DNA of 64,000 nucleotides from Campylorhamphus procurvoides. Its lineage: Eukaryota > Chordata > Aves > Passeriformes > Dendrocolaptidae. Made by a program: the position numbers and the translations under genes. The notes under the pieces were generated by a model. It had not been told where the DNA came from. It did no database searches and was given only the letters and a program-made list of their open reading frames with translations. The stretch is from positions 42,478 through 106,477 of the forward strand of contig WBMV01003261.1 of the NCBI GenBank assembly GCA_013396655.1, given 5' to 3'. The stretch's first letter is position 1; each line of letters starts with the position of its first letter. Shown here piece after piece: positions 1 to 21,098 of this stretch.

Positions 1-2699
1 ACGAATAGAAGTTCTTTAACAATCTACATTTGTGATATGGTTCTCATTCTGTGTCAGTAGCGCTGAAGTATGTAGGAGTATCTTCTGGTCATGTCAGTTG
101 AGACATAGTTTTCTGTCACTGAAGTTGAAAGAAAATATGCCCCATATATAGTCAGTGGAAAGGAAAACTAGCAACAATAATAAAAATCTCTGCTCTGTCT
201 TGATCATTTGCAGCTTTTTGTTTGTAATTAACTTCTTTCCAGACATCTTATGCTCATCTGTGAAGGATATAAGAGTTCATTCAAAGATTACCCTGTATTT
301 TAACTTAGAATTCTATGAATTTTGGCTTGCATGGCTGCAGAACTCATTGAAGTTAGCGGGCACTCTGCCTTTGTTCCAAATCATGCATTTTTAATCCTTA
401 GGCTTTTATGTTTTGTCATCCATGTAGAAGTTTAATCTACTAACACCTGTAGTTAATGTTTTGTACTTACAGAGAAATGAGAAAAGAGTTCTCAGGATTT
501 CCTTATAGAAATGGCGGTGAGGAAGTAGATGGTTAAGAAATACTTCTAATCTTTGCCAGACTCACATTATAGGATATACAAGTGAACCTTACATTCTTAC
601 TAGAATACAATTTGAGATTAGTACATTCTCTCTCTCAAATACAGTTTCTGGGATCTTTATGATAGATTTTCTCTCTTTACTTTTTTCACATTCCTCTATT
701 TTTTTTCTGTCTCCAGCTTCCTGTTATGGATTAGAAAAAAATACGTAATGTAAAATATTCATCAGATAGGCCAGTTCAGCTTGCTGTGCAGCTTTCACCT
801 TTATTGGTAGTAGTTTTTCCTGTCATTATGCAGAGAATGAAGAAAATGTACCTTCCTACATCTATAAAATTGGGTTTTCCTTGTCAAGGATTAAATTGTC
901 AACATTAAAGATATGTTTGCATAGTCCAAATAAAAATGCGAGATATCTCTTATTATTTACATTTGTCTTCTTTGTAACACATGCTTCTGCTTTCCAAAAT
1001 GCTTTTTAACTGCAGGTTTTAAATGTTTTTGTTCTCACAGGTCCTGAACTTTTCACAGTGAACAGCACTGATGCTTACTGCTTTTTTGTGATTTGAGTTG
1101 TAAGGTTCTTCTCCATGGCCTGTAGCTAAGCTCTGATAATCTTTCTTTATTAGAGACTAATCTCATGTGCAGAAAAGTGGAATTCTGCCCTTGTTCGTCC
1201 AAGGAAAAACTATTGTCAGTCAATACAGTGTGTTCAGCCAAGGCCAGATACATGCTTTCTTTCATAACTTACCGTGCCCTTCTGTTTATTTAAGCCCTTC
1301 AGTTCTGGTACAGTTCCTTTCTTTGTCAGTAGACATACCTGCAGTCTAGAAATGCTGAAGCAAGCAGGCTTGAAGCTCATATTATTGTTGTTCTTACTGA
1401 GTATCAGCTATTTTATTGATCAGAACCAATGACCTTTGTGTAGCTCACTGAAGTGTTTATAAGCCTTTCCTGTATATTAAAGTATATTATTCTTCATAAT
1501 CATTTTAGACTAGAATTAAGCCTAGTCATGTTTTCGTTTTTGATAATACTAGTGGAAGAGTAGCTAATAAAAATAATTAGACATGTCTTGAAAAGTGAAG
1601 GCTATGTGAAAGAAATAGTAAAATTTTAAATGTGGAATTGATGATACCTGCTGCCACATGTTCATTTCAAGTTCGTGCCTTGGATAAGGGACTTTAATGG
1701 CAAAGAAAAAGGCTCAAGACTTGATCTGAAGTAGGTATTAAGGATTATCTCATTATTCAGAAGTCCAGGTATTTCTTAAATACACTTCTTAAAAAAGAAT
1801 TAACTGGATGATCTACATTTGTCGCACACATTAACAACACTTGGAAGCTCTTTATTTCTAAAAACACAAGAGATCTGTTCTTGTTGTTAATCTGATCTGT
1901 TTACACTGGTATCCAAAGCAATATTTTGCTGTAGTGCTGTGAACTCAGCATTGTGACATAAGCAGAACCTCTGTAATGTCATTTCTTTTTCAGAATTGTT
2001 TGAATAAAGAAGCAAACTATGCCTTTCATTTCCTCATGCTATTTTGATGTTTTTAAGTTGGGTAAATGAGGACAGGCTTTGAGGAAGATACTGATTGTTT
2101 CTCAAGGGTGAAAAAAATCTAGCTTGCTCCAGTGATGAATTGCAGAGTTCTTTTTGTTTGTAATTTGAGTAAATGTGGCCTACACATCATTAGGATATAG
2201 TGCAAAGAAGTCCCAAAATGCTCCTTCTCTTTAGTTGTCAGACAAAAAAAAAAGTATATATCCAAGATAATAGTGCCCTGCATGAATTTGCAATCTGTGA
2301 TATCTGCCAGCACTTTCAAAACAGAGATTAAAGCAGTTTAGAAGAAATGAATATTTAGTCATGTGAAAGTAAAGACCTGCTTTATTTGCATAGGAGCAGT
2401 CTATAAGCAGCTGAGCTCTTGGTCTGAACCAAAAATTCAGTGGGCCAGCCATTTCTTATATTTAGATTTATAACACTGACTAGAGGTGTGTAGGTGCCCT
2501 CTGAATATTAGTAAATGGTTTATGTATGGTAGTAATGCTGTGCCTAGCTCTGTCCATATCTGCGACACCTTACATAACATGCATCCCAGGCTGTTCAGAA
2601 ATAAGTGAGACATATTCATGATCCAGAATGCTTGCATTATATGTTCTTTCTGTACCTGTAATCTGACCATGATATTTTTCATGTCTTCATTTTTCATAG
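1..2699 (+). other. SMARCA2: Intron (partial) before the first exon in the window
   Basis: Ordinary AT-rich intronic sequence ending in a pyrimidine stretch and AG at 2698-2699. The upstream HSA/BRK-region exon expected in SMARCA2 was looked for and is not present. No clear transposon or RNA gene was seen. Confidence 0.8.
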
Positions 2700-2753
2700 A
2701 AAGCTGAAGAAAATGCAGAAGGAATGGCATCTGGTCTTGGTCCTGATGGAGAG
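2700..2753 (+). CDS. SMARCA2: SMARCA2 exon 1 of window: linker before ATPase
   Basis: 54-bp exon of 18 codons, phase 0 at both ends, between TTTTTCATAG and the donor GTATGA. The translation KAEENAEGMASGLGPDGE matches the SMARCA2 segment after the basic KKRRRRKK-type run of the previous exon. The middle (GMASG) differs from the human protein as I recall it (GGESA), while the GPDGE end is conserved. This linker follows the HSA/pre-HSA region. Confidence 0.93.
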
Positions 2754-4200
2754 GTATGACTTTTACAATGGGGTTGTTGTTGTTGTTTTGTTTTAAAAAA
2801 CCCAAACAAACAAACAAAACCCAAAAAACTTTTAAGTGATTGTTCTGTATGTCACTGCTATAACTTAAAATCATGATCACAAATGTTATTGAAGCTGTTG
2901 TTCATAATCAGGACTAAATTTACCTAGATTGCCTTTATACTAGCCTTTTTTATTCAGAAGGCTGAAAACTAAAAGTACATTGAATCTGTCACTGGGTATG
3001 CTGAAGGTCTTCCTCTCAGTTTTGCAATATGCTTAAAAGTGATTTTCTTGCAGTCTGTATAGACAATTTACTTCCTCATATGAGCTTGTAAACACCATAT
3101 AGTCTGTCTACTCATATTTATAAAAGTATATTGTTGACACCGCATGTGATTACCTTTCAGCCACAGGACAGAGTATAGTATTATGATGGATTAAGACATC
3201 TGAAAGTTCTTTCTTTCTCAGAAACAAATGGAAATGAGTAATTTTTCTATGTCATTCTTTGAATAATATTTTTATTAAGTAGTGTAGCATATGCTGCCTC
3301 AGTAAGAGCTGTTCTTTTAGTGCAATTTTTCTATTTAATTTAATTTTTCTAGAAAGACTTTAGAATTGTATTTATTGTTTTACTTTTGGTCTTTATTGTA
3401 CTTGAAAATAGTACTTCTGACATAAAGAGTTGCAACAATATATTTTGATATATTTATGATTGCACAAGGTAATTTCAGTATTTATGAAAATGGCCTACGT
3501 TTTTTACTCTGTCAGTCAGTGTATTTATAACTGTTCAGAATTAGCTTTTCTTGCTCATGGATATATGTATTTGGGAAAAATTCTTTAGTAGAAGCAGTAT
3601 TAAAAGGCAAAAAAGTTTTAAAGGAAAAAATCTGTGATTAAACAGGCCAAAGAAGTAACAGAAAAAATAATTCTACTATTCCAGTTTTGTTAGAGTACCA
3701 CAATAAGTGAAAGATTTTGTTCTTGCAGGTGCTTCATAGCTTAGTTGAATAAGCTAGGACACTGAGTCTTTATAACAGGCCTTCAATTAAAAAGTCAACT
3801 AAATTTTTACATCCGTGTTTCTCAATTAAAAAGGTCATAAAGTCACTATGTTATTTGTTACAGATGTCCATTTGTCTAAATAACAAGATTAAATGCTTAT
3901 AAGAATACATACCTTGTGTCTTGATTCACAAAAATCTATCATGTATTCTTTTCCATGCTGTTCTTGCTAATTTACTTAGAATACTGTGATGTATTTGTGG
4001 TTGTCACATAGAATATGTTACACACAGAAACACTGTGACTCAGTGCTTGGTAGTCATGTGGGAAAGCATAGCGTCTGGTAACAAAACTTTGCTGGTTGTT
4101 CAGAACTAGAATTTCAAAAGTTCTGTTAGTTCTTTTTGTTACGTAAGACAAGGATGACTTTCAGTTGCCTGCTAGTATAAAATTTCATTTGAATTTTTAG
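2754..4200 (+). other. SMARCA2: Intron
   Basis: Begins with the donor GTATGA. It contains a short GTT-rich then CAAA-rich simple-sequence stretch at about 2771-2827 and otherwise plain AT-rich sequence. It ends with AG at 4199-4200. Confidence 0.85.
2771..2827. repeat. Simple GTT/GTTTT then CAAA repeat
   Basis: GTTGTTGTTGTTGTTTTG followed by CCCAAACAAACAAACAAAAC. The two halves are partly complementary and could pair as a hairpin. It lies about 20 bp after the donor of the first exon in the window. Confidence 0.8.
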
Positions 4201-4332
<132 letters not shown>

Positions 4333-4509
4333 TAAGCAGTTAGCATACCAAGTAGGTTGTTTTTTTCTATTTGGATTGATACTTTTCAAGTTACACTTTT
4401 TTCTTATTTACCTGTTCTTTATTTTACGTAAACTGAATAGAAGGTGTAATGAACTGAATCCCTCCCCTTGTTGACTGTGATTCATAATCTTTCTGTCATC
4501 TTTGTGCAG

Positions 4510-4570
4510 CTATGAAGTTGCTCCCAGATCAGACAGTGAAGATGAAAGTGGCTCTGAATATGAGGAGGAG
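4510..4570 (+). CDS. SMARCA2: SMARCA2 exon 3 of window: acidic serine-rich linker
   Basis: 61-bp exon, acceptor TTTGTGCAG, donor GTATGT. With the split glycine it reads YEVAPRSDSEDESGSEYEEE, an acidic run. The SMARCA2 family varies here; human has a shorter SEESDSDYEEE as I recall. It is separated from the previous exon by only 178 bp. Confidence 0.93.
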
Positions 4571-5938
4571 GTATGTATCTTAAAGAAAAAAGACTGTGAT
4601 AAGTAATAAAGTAAAAACAAGTTCTTCATGTGATATTTTCACCTTTCTCATAAAGGAGGCGAAGTAATAGCAGGTGTGTAGTTGCTTTAGGACTAATACA
4701 AACAGGAAGATTAACTGGTTTTGTGATTCTCCATTCATAGCAGGTGCTCTTTATATATATGCTGTAAATGCCTAACTGGCAATCGTGGTTAGGAAGAGTA
4801 ATATTTTACTCTGACTATTAATAGTCATAAACCAGAGAATTAAGCAGGTTCCTATTTTAAATATATCTCAGAAAAGGGTGCATTGTGGCTTTGTGCTGAA
4901 TAAAATCAACATTTTTAGTTTGTGCAGTGGAGGTTTTATAGGCAATTCTGACTAATAACAGTTGTTATTTATATATTATGTTTATTTAAATGTTAGGGAT
5001 TATGCCAAAAATTAACATTCAGACTGCTCAGGGTAAATTTATTTGATTCAGTACTTTAACAGTGATTTAAATACTATTATTACAAAAATTCTAAAAAGAA
5101 TCTTAACACACAAAAATCCCAACCTTTCAGGGTCATAACATTAGGTACTATGAATAATGAAAGCAGATACTTGCATAACATTTTTCAGATAAGTACTTTC
5201 TAAAGGAGAAGCGAAGAGTAGAGAAGGACCATGTTCAGTCAAGAGCCTAGTACAGAACTAGGTATAGAATTCAGATGTCCTAAGTTTAGCAGTCTTTACA
5301 GTACTAGACCAAATGACCACTGAAACTGACGGGACTGTATGATGTTATGGTGTGTGCCTTTGTAGGGCTAACTTCTGCTAACGTAATGCTAGATGACTTT
5401 CAGTATTAGGAGAGGAGGGCCTGATCCCTGTCAGATTTTAGAATCTTATTTCATTAGTGAGGTTTTAAGGTGGTGTCAATCTCTTGCAACTGTAGCCAAA
5501 ACCATGTTATCCGAAAAAGAGTAAAAATAACTGAATTAAAAAAAAATAAACCTAGAAGCCTAGAAGTGTAGCTCTTGGCATTTTTTCAAGCTTTATTAAT
5601 TTATCACACATCTAGAATATGATATAAAAATAAGCATGAATCCTCCCCATGAACATGGTAGCTACAGAAAGCCTTTTCAAAATAAGATTATTAAAGGGGA
5701 AATAGTTTTCATTTCAAAGTATCATGACTTTCTGTTGTTTAATATATGTAAAAAAATTACTCATTATGCTGCGGTGCAGTATTGTTGCAGAATAGGAGTA
5801 AGTTGAATTCTGTAATTCAGATGTCTGTCATAAGGCTTTAACCAGTGAAATCTACTGGTTAGTGAATGCCAGTTGAAAGTGTGACTGAGGAACATGTTGC
5901 ACTTTCCAGCATCCCTCTTCTTTTTCTGTATTCTGTAG
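4571..5938 (+). other. SMARCA2: Intron
   Basis: Plain AT-rich sequence with no repeat I can name. It ends in a CT-rich tract (CTCTTCTTTTTCTG) and TTCTGTAG at 5931-5938. Confidence 0.85.
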
Positions 5939-6040
<102 letters not shown>

Positions 6041-6214
6041 TGAGTGTTCCTTAGGTGCCGGTGTTGTTTGTTTTATGAAGGATCCTGCACCTTTTGGTGT
6101 ACTCATCACAGTTGAGAATTTGCACTGTTTCTTCAGACATACATACGTAAACTGAGGTAAAAAAAAAAATCTGTTTTTTTGGGAGTTCATGCAAGTTCTT
6201 TTTCTCCTTTTCAG

Positions 6215-6362
6215 GACAGCCAAACAGGACGTGGATGATGAATATAGCATGCAATATAGTGCTAGAGGGTCTCAGTCCTACTACACTGTTGCTCATGCAA
6301 TCACAGAAAGAGTGGAAAAGCAGTCTTCCCTTCTTATAAATGGCACGCTAAAGCATTACCAG
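6215..6362 (+). CDS. SMARCA2: SMARCA2 exon 5 of window: segment just before the ATPase
   Basis: 148-bp exon after a 175-bp intron. It reads [63 protein letters not shown] is diagnostic for SMARCA2. NGTLKHYQ leads into the helicase core, where Snf2 enzymes have the Q-motif-like LQGLEW. The donor is GTGAGA. Confidence 0.96.
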
Positions 6363-12025
<5,663 letters not shown>

Positions 12026-12238
12026 TGAAATCTCTCACTGGTATTTAGGGGGTTAAGATAACTAAAAGTTACCTGTTTTATAATACCAGAAAATTTTAAC
12101 ATCAGTGTATTTTCTGACTCAGAGTCAGTTTGGTTGTAAGATGCAAATAATTATTGCATATTCTTAACCTTTCATGTGAGAGAAGACATTACATAATATA
12201 CTGAGTTACTTTGTAGTGACTTTTCTAAACTTTGGTAG

Positions 12239-14481
<2,243 letters not shown>

Positions 14482-15663
14482 TAAATTAATGTAGGAAATA
14501 ATATATTATGATTAAACATGTTAGCGATATGATTTCTGTTTTATAAATACCTGGTTTATATATACCTGCTCTTACTGCAGGTATCTCTAATGGAAAAAGA
14601 AATCTCTATCAGGCATGCTTTTCAGTTACAAGACTGCAGCTTGTACTCTCTATTCACAAGAAGGTATTACTTGTATTCACTGTATTTGCAGTGCATTGCT
14701 GAAAACAGGGAACTTCTGAGAAAAAACGGCATTTCCTTTGGCTGAGTTTAATTCAATAATGTACCTGAATAATTGTGATTATGTCAGCAACGTCTACAGA
14801 AAGTTATTCATCTTGTCTTTCAGAGCAGTTAGTTAAGACTTGTTTCAGCCAGCTGGGGCTGTACACTTGCATTCATACTTACAGGATCTGGTGATGACAG
14901 TGTTCTTTTGAGACAACAGTATGATTCAATGTCATAGTCAGATTTGGACTACATGTTAGTAAATGTTGATTATGCCATCATGGGACTTGATCCAGTCAAT
15001 ATAGGGTAAAGCAGTTGCCATTCATGGACTTCCCACATTATAAAAAATGTGAAATGCTGTAGTAAATGTGAAATACCTTGAACAGGGACTGCAGAACATC
15101 TGGTATGTTATAGTTTGCGTTTGCACCCTCCTTTGTATATATCGCTGATGTAATGTAATTATCATATGCAGTCTTTCCATAATCCTTTTTCAGGTTGCAT
15201 TGGTACAGAGGATGACTTTCTATTTAGTATCTTATTTTACCCTCCTAGTTTTGTGTAGTCAAATTGTTTTCTTTGCTGATGCTTAGTTAAACTCCATATG
15301 AAGCTAATTCTTCTCACTGAACATTGAAACTCATCATCATAGTTTGAATACCTTTTAGACATTAGTTTATGTTCCTCAGTTGTATTTTTTATATAATTCT
15401 ACAGTTTGTTCTCTTTAATTTTGTCCTAAAAATTTCATTTTGTATCACACTCTTATACTTCTTCCCTTTCTGGTTTCCTTCTTTCACCTGCTTAGAAGAT
15501 TTTGTCCTACCTACTTCTCCACCCAACTTTGTGTTTAACCAGTTCACATAGCCTTTGCTGTTTTCTGAACACTTCCCTCTCCTTCTTTCTCCCCAAGGGT
15601 CTAAAATTTTTCTTCCCTTGCCACCTTCTCTTAAATTTTTTTTTCTTTAACTGTTTCATCAAA

Positions 15664-15668
15664 CTCTC
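15664..15668. repeat. Target-site duplication, left copy (CTCTC)
   Basis: Five bases repeated exactly at 16319-16323, immediately outside the TG...CA termini of the LTR. Confidence 0.75.
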
Positions 15669-16318
15669 TGTGCTGGTTTAGAGGTAAACCGGCAAGAGAA
15701 ACGGACCCACCACAAGAGAGATTTTAAGTCAGAGTTACAATTTAATGAAAGATATTACCATAAATACACTGACACAAGAGAAAACTGCTTTCAACTCACC
15801 AAAGCCCCAACAGTATAACCCAGTGTCCCAGGGCACAAGCCCAGAGGGGTTTGTTAGCCCTGGTGCTGAGACTCACGTGGTTCCCCCAAGTCCTAAGCAA
15901 AAAGAAGTGAAGAACCTGTTGGTGCAGATGATGGCTGTGGTCTGGTCAGGAGTGATGGCCGTAGTCTGATCGAGAGTGGTGGTTTCCTCCTGTCGAGGTC
16001 CTGCTGCTCCTCTGGATCCAATGAGAGGGTGCTCAAGGCCTTCTGAGCCCCGTTTATATACCCTCAGGGAGCACCCAGTCCCCAGGGCGGGGACTCACAA
16101 AATGGGTGATTAACTCTATGAGTCATGGGGTATTGGTGAACCGGTGATGGCCCATTAGCACCCACACCCCCTCAGGCTGGGTGTGGAGGTGCTAACAGCT
16201 TCCTGGGCAGAAACTGCAAATGGTCCATTGTTCTTGGGGAATGAATAGAGGGTGTAGAATACACAGCTTTAATCACCCCCACACAGTGATAACTGGTCCC
16301 TCCTGCTGAACTAGGACA
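15669..16318 (-). mobile_element. Solo LTR, ERVL-like, minus strand
   Basis: The 650-bp element is bounded by TGTGCTGGTTTAG (15669-15681) and CTGAACTAGGACA (16306-16318), an imperfect terminal inverted repeat matching at 10 of 13 bases. It is flanked on both sides by the direct repeat CTCTC (15664-15668 and 16319-16323). Read on the minus strand it has a TATATAA box (16054-16060) with a downstream ATTAAA poly-A signal (15741-15746), which fixes the orientation. A 5-bp target duplication fits ERVL-class integration. No internal viral genes remain. Neighbouring sequence is normal intron. The open frame at 15745-15969 on the + strand is a chance frame inside it. Confidence 0.85.
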
Positions 16319-16323
16319 CTCTC
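16319..16323. repeat. Target-site duplication, right copy (CTCTC)
   Basis: Exact copy of 15664-15668 abutting the other end of the LTR. Confidence 0.75.
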
Positions 16324-17524
16324 TTATCCTTACTACCTGTTGTCAGTATAGGGAAGTGGATGTTAAGACCACTTCAGTGACCAAATAACTATTGCATTTG
16401 GAAAAAATCCTGTCTTTCTGCAGCTCTGGCAGATGAGATCAGAGAGGTCATTAAGTTGAAAAGCTCTGGGAAATTACATTTGTTACAAATATAAACTTCA
16501 TTTTGGAGCAAATTTGAGAGGATTTGAAAAGAACAAAATCAAGTTTTAAATATATGCAGTGTTCCCTTCAAAAGGATAATCTCTGCTGTAGATGAAAGTT
16601 ATGATTTCAGTGTACTTTCCAGAAAAGGCCGGACTGTTTCCAGTATATGTTATGATTTAGTGGTGTATTTTCCCCTAATATTACGATTCAAAAGTGCTAA
16701 ATTGTTTTGGCTGAGATTTTTAAAGTTAATCTGAATTACTCATACAGTAAGCTTGGAATATTGCTGCCACTCTGATTACATTTTTATAAAATTGCAATGA
16801 ATCAAAATGGCATTTGAAAGCATCAAGTCTTTGGCAATGTTCATAAGGTACAATATTCTCAAACTTTTACTCACCTGTTGAAATCAGTTTTAAGCATAGT
16901 TTGGTCTAGCACTACTGACTACTGTCTGGTGTGTGTCATGGTTCTACAAAAAGATTAACTGTAGGGTAAGTTTTGCAAATATACTTCATTAAATAATAGG
17001 GTGAGAATATGCTTCATTAAATGATTGACTCATGAATTTGGTGGTCCTTAGCCTTTTAGCACGTGTGGCCTGAAATGAGAAACCCATTATGTTGAGTTAA
17101 CTGACTGGAGAAGATACTGTAGTGTTGAAAAGCATCCAGTTAGAGTCATTTGTGGTTAGAGGGTTCAGACCAGTTTGTGTGGTTTTGTAGTAAACAGTAA
17201 AAATAAGGAGGACAGTAGATCCTCTGCTTCCCACCATGAATACTGCAGAAAGAAACATAATACACTTTATGGATTGCTTCCAGATTTTCCTTTTTCATTA
17301 CAGTGTCCTTACAACAGGTAGATTTATACAGCAAGTCTACAATATCTTCTAGACTTCTGTTGTTGTGGTTTTGGGATTTTTATTTTTAATTATTTGGGGG
17401 GAGGGTGTTTTTGGGTTTGTTTTTATTAGTGATGCAGCATTCAGGTTTGGGATAAAAATATTTTAGGAGTTTTATTCATAAGCAAATAAATTAATAACTA
17501 GTTTTGCATTATTTGTACCCATAG

Positions 17525-18520
<996 letters not shown>

Positions 18521-18567
18521 GAGTCCTTCGCTGAACATTTAGGCTACTCGAATGGTGTCATCAATGG
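18521..18567 (+). CDS. SMARCA2: SMARCA2 exon 13 of window
   Basis: 47-bp exon reading ESFAEHLGYSNGVING with the last glycine split GG|A. HLGYSNGVING is strongly diagnostic for SMARCA2; SMARCA4 has HLGFTGGIVQG (from memory). Acceptor AACTCTGCAG, donor GTAACT. Confidence 0.95.
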
Positions 18568-19617
18568 GTAACTTTCATCTTTTTCTCTTGTTTATAGTGT
18601 TGTGTTGGAACTAATGATCACATTCTTTTTCTGGAAGATATGTGCTAGCAAACTTACAGAGAGGCAGAGGAGGCAGGCAGAGGGCACATATGTAAAGCAA
18701 AACATAATAGTACTAGAAGCCCTTTCGTGGTCCTCCATCTCTTTCAGGATGGCAGGCAGAAAAGATGGTAAACTGATGTCTTCCCTTCCCCTCATTTTGA
18801 ACTAGCTTAGATACCATCTGAAATTTATTGGAATAACTCTTCAGAGGTATCAATTGGGCTTTTCTTCTCCTTGTTCCTTTTCCCTCCTACTTTTCTCTAT
18901 TTACAATCTTTACTCCAAATTAAAGTATCATAATCTGAAGTGAAATAAATTTACCTTTTTCTCAACTGTCTCAAGAGAAAAAATTTAATTTATTTCACTT
19001 CATTTTGTTTACTTTTATTCATTTTTTCAGTTACGGGTTGATTCAGTGCTAAGAGTCTATTTTGCAATCCTTAGCACAGAAGCAGTAAATGCTGTTCAGG
19101 ACTATTAAAGTTATATGGCTAAAGAGTATATCCTCTGTCAGACTGCTATTTTCTCTGTAGATTAGTTCAGTTTGCAATATTTTGCTTCCATGTGCATAGT
19201 AGTTGAGTGGAAATGGTGCTTTTCAAGATGCACCTGTTGAATACAACTCGCAACTGCCGGTACAGTTTAAAGTTCATTTCAATGCCAGTTGACAACAAAG
19301 CGAGCAGGTGAATGTCTTAACTGATAAAATACTATCTAGGTGAGAAATTTTGTTTTGATAGATAATGAAAAATAATTGAGTTTCATAAATGAAGGCATTC
19401 TGAGTGGTTGGAAGTCTGCATAGTTTTTGTAATGCAAAAAATCAGGAAATATGTGTGTTTATTTTTTATTTTAATCAACATAAGGAATTTTAAAAAAGTG
19501 CCATTAGTCTTGTTTAGATTAAGTAAATTAGTCTCTGTTATACTCTGACATGCTAATGGCTGCAAATTCTTAAATGTGGGCTCATTTGGGCATTTACTGT
19601 GCTGCTTCTCTCAACAG
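18568..19617 (+). other. SMARCA2: Intron (1.05 kb)
   Basis: Ordinary sequence with no clear repeat. It ends TGCTTCTCTCAACAG. Confidence 0.85.
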
Positions 19618-19784
19618 AGCTGAACTTTATCGTGCATCAGGGAAATTTGAGCTACTCGATCGTATTCTGCCAAAGTTACGAGCTACTAACCATCGTGTGC
19701 TTCTTTTCTGTCAAATGACATCACTAATGACCATCATGGAAGACTACTTTGCATTTCGAAATTTTCTTTACCTGCGTCTTGATG
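19618..19784 (+). CDS. SMARCA2: SMARCA2 exon 14 of window: ATPase motif IV
   Basis: 167-bp exon: [73 protein letters not shown] is motif IV, and YLRLDG begins motif IVa. [13 protein letters not shown] is the SMARCA2 form (SMARCA4: FAYRGFKYLRLDG, from memory). The glycine codon is split G|GA. Donor GTAAGC. Confidence 0.96.
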
Positions 19785-20622
19785 GTAAGCTAAATCGAAA
19801 AAAGAGATAAATAACAAGAGGGGAGGTAGCACGTTCATTAGTTTGGGCGTGGGAGCCCTGGGTTCTCTTCATGGTGTCTTCCTAGCACACCAATGCTGTG
19901 GTGTGACTATACAGAAGTGTAAACAGGCTCAAAAAATATTTTGAAGATCTGAAAGGGTATTTATCATGGAATCATGACAGTAGACCCTTAAGCTGAAAGT
20001 TACTGGAATTGTCTTTATTCTTCCAGCCAAGGTACTGAGCAAGATATAGTTCTGTCTCTGTTGGTAGAGTTAGGTAATTTTCCCTGTCTCTTTCAGTGTT
20101 TTCTTTCATCTGTTTAACCTGCAGACCATTTGATTGAGGGATTATTTTGATGAACACTCAGATGTGTTCATGGAATGCAGATCATGTAGAAATTGGATGG
20201 TATGGGGCTCTTTTCTTTTTCACAAGGGGTTTACAATCCAGGGTCCCAATCAGTCATCACTGTCTAAGTTGCCTGAAGATAATCTCATGATAAGAGATGA
20301 TAATGCCAGTGTTATGCCTACATTCCAGTAGAATTGATTGACTTTTTTCTGTTTAAAGTTCAACTTCTACTCTCCACAGGCTGAATTTCAGGGGCGGATA
20401 AAGTAGTACCTGTAGCTTTCTTCCTGAGTTTCACAGGAAAATCAGAAGCCTCAATTCCTTCATATGTAGATAAGTTTTATTACCTTTGAATGCAAAGGTT
20501 ATTTAGAAACATTGTGGAGTATTGTTCAATATCCTTACTCTGTTCAGTATCTTTATTGACTGTTCAGTATGTTTATTGATTTTGTGGATGTGGGGATAAG
20601 TGCACCCTCAGTAAATTCACAN

Positions 20623-21098
20623 GAAGAACAGAAGGCTGAGGTGGGGGCCTTACCACTCTGCAACAGCCTTGAAAGGAGGTTGTAAAGTAGGTTGTATCAA
20701 GGTGAGGGTCGTCTTATTCTCCCAGGCAGCTAGTGACAGGNTAGGAGGGAATGTTGGTTTGCTGGAGAGTAGGAAGTCTCCACAGAAGTGTCTGGACAGG
20801 CTGGATCAGTGGGNATGTAGTTCTATGCTGCGCCAGGGGAAGTTTAGTTTGGACATGAGGAGGAATTGCCTTGCAGGAGGGATGATTCAACTTTGGAATG
20901 GATAGAACAGAGCACCCAGGGTGTAAGGACTTAGAGTACATAAATATAATACATCTGAAAAGATAGAAAGTATCATAAATATCTGTACTGTAGCTACATT
21001 CACCTGGAGGTGTGTAAGAAAAGGCTGCAGGTGATACCTAGTGCCATGGTCCAGTCGGCATGGCCGTGTTCAGGTAAAGGTTGGACTTGATGATCTCA
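20623..21098 (+). repeat. Exact duplicate blocks of downstream CR1 sequence, N-flanked
   Basis: 20623-20740 equals 21383-21500 (offset 760). 20815-21098 equals 21509-21792 (offset 694). I see no differences by eye. Each block ends at a single N, a pattern expected of wrong gap filling rather than real tandem duplication. Confidence 0.8.
20929..20985 (+). repeat. Copy of the 57-bp segment inside CR1 (also at 21623-21679)
   Basis: Inserted within CR1 sequence between CCCAGGG and CACCTGGAGGTG. It matches intron segment 18074-18130 at 49 of 57 bases. The two CR1-embedded copies are identical to each other, as expected if one is an assembly duplicate. Confidence 0.78.

Noticed and set aside
2437..2880. 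147-residue minus-strand open frame overlapping exon 1 of the window
   Set aside because: It crosses a simple repeat (poly-Asn stretch) and runs antisense to a secure coding exon; no family resemblance.
15745..15969. 74-residue open frame
   Set aside because: It lies wholly inside the minus-strand solo LTR.
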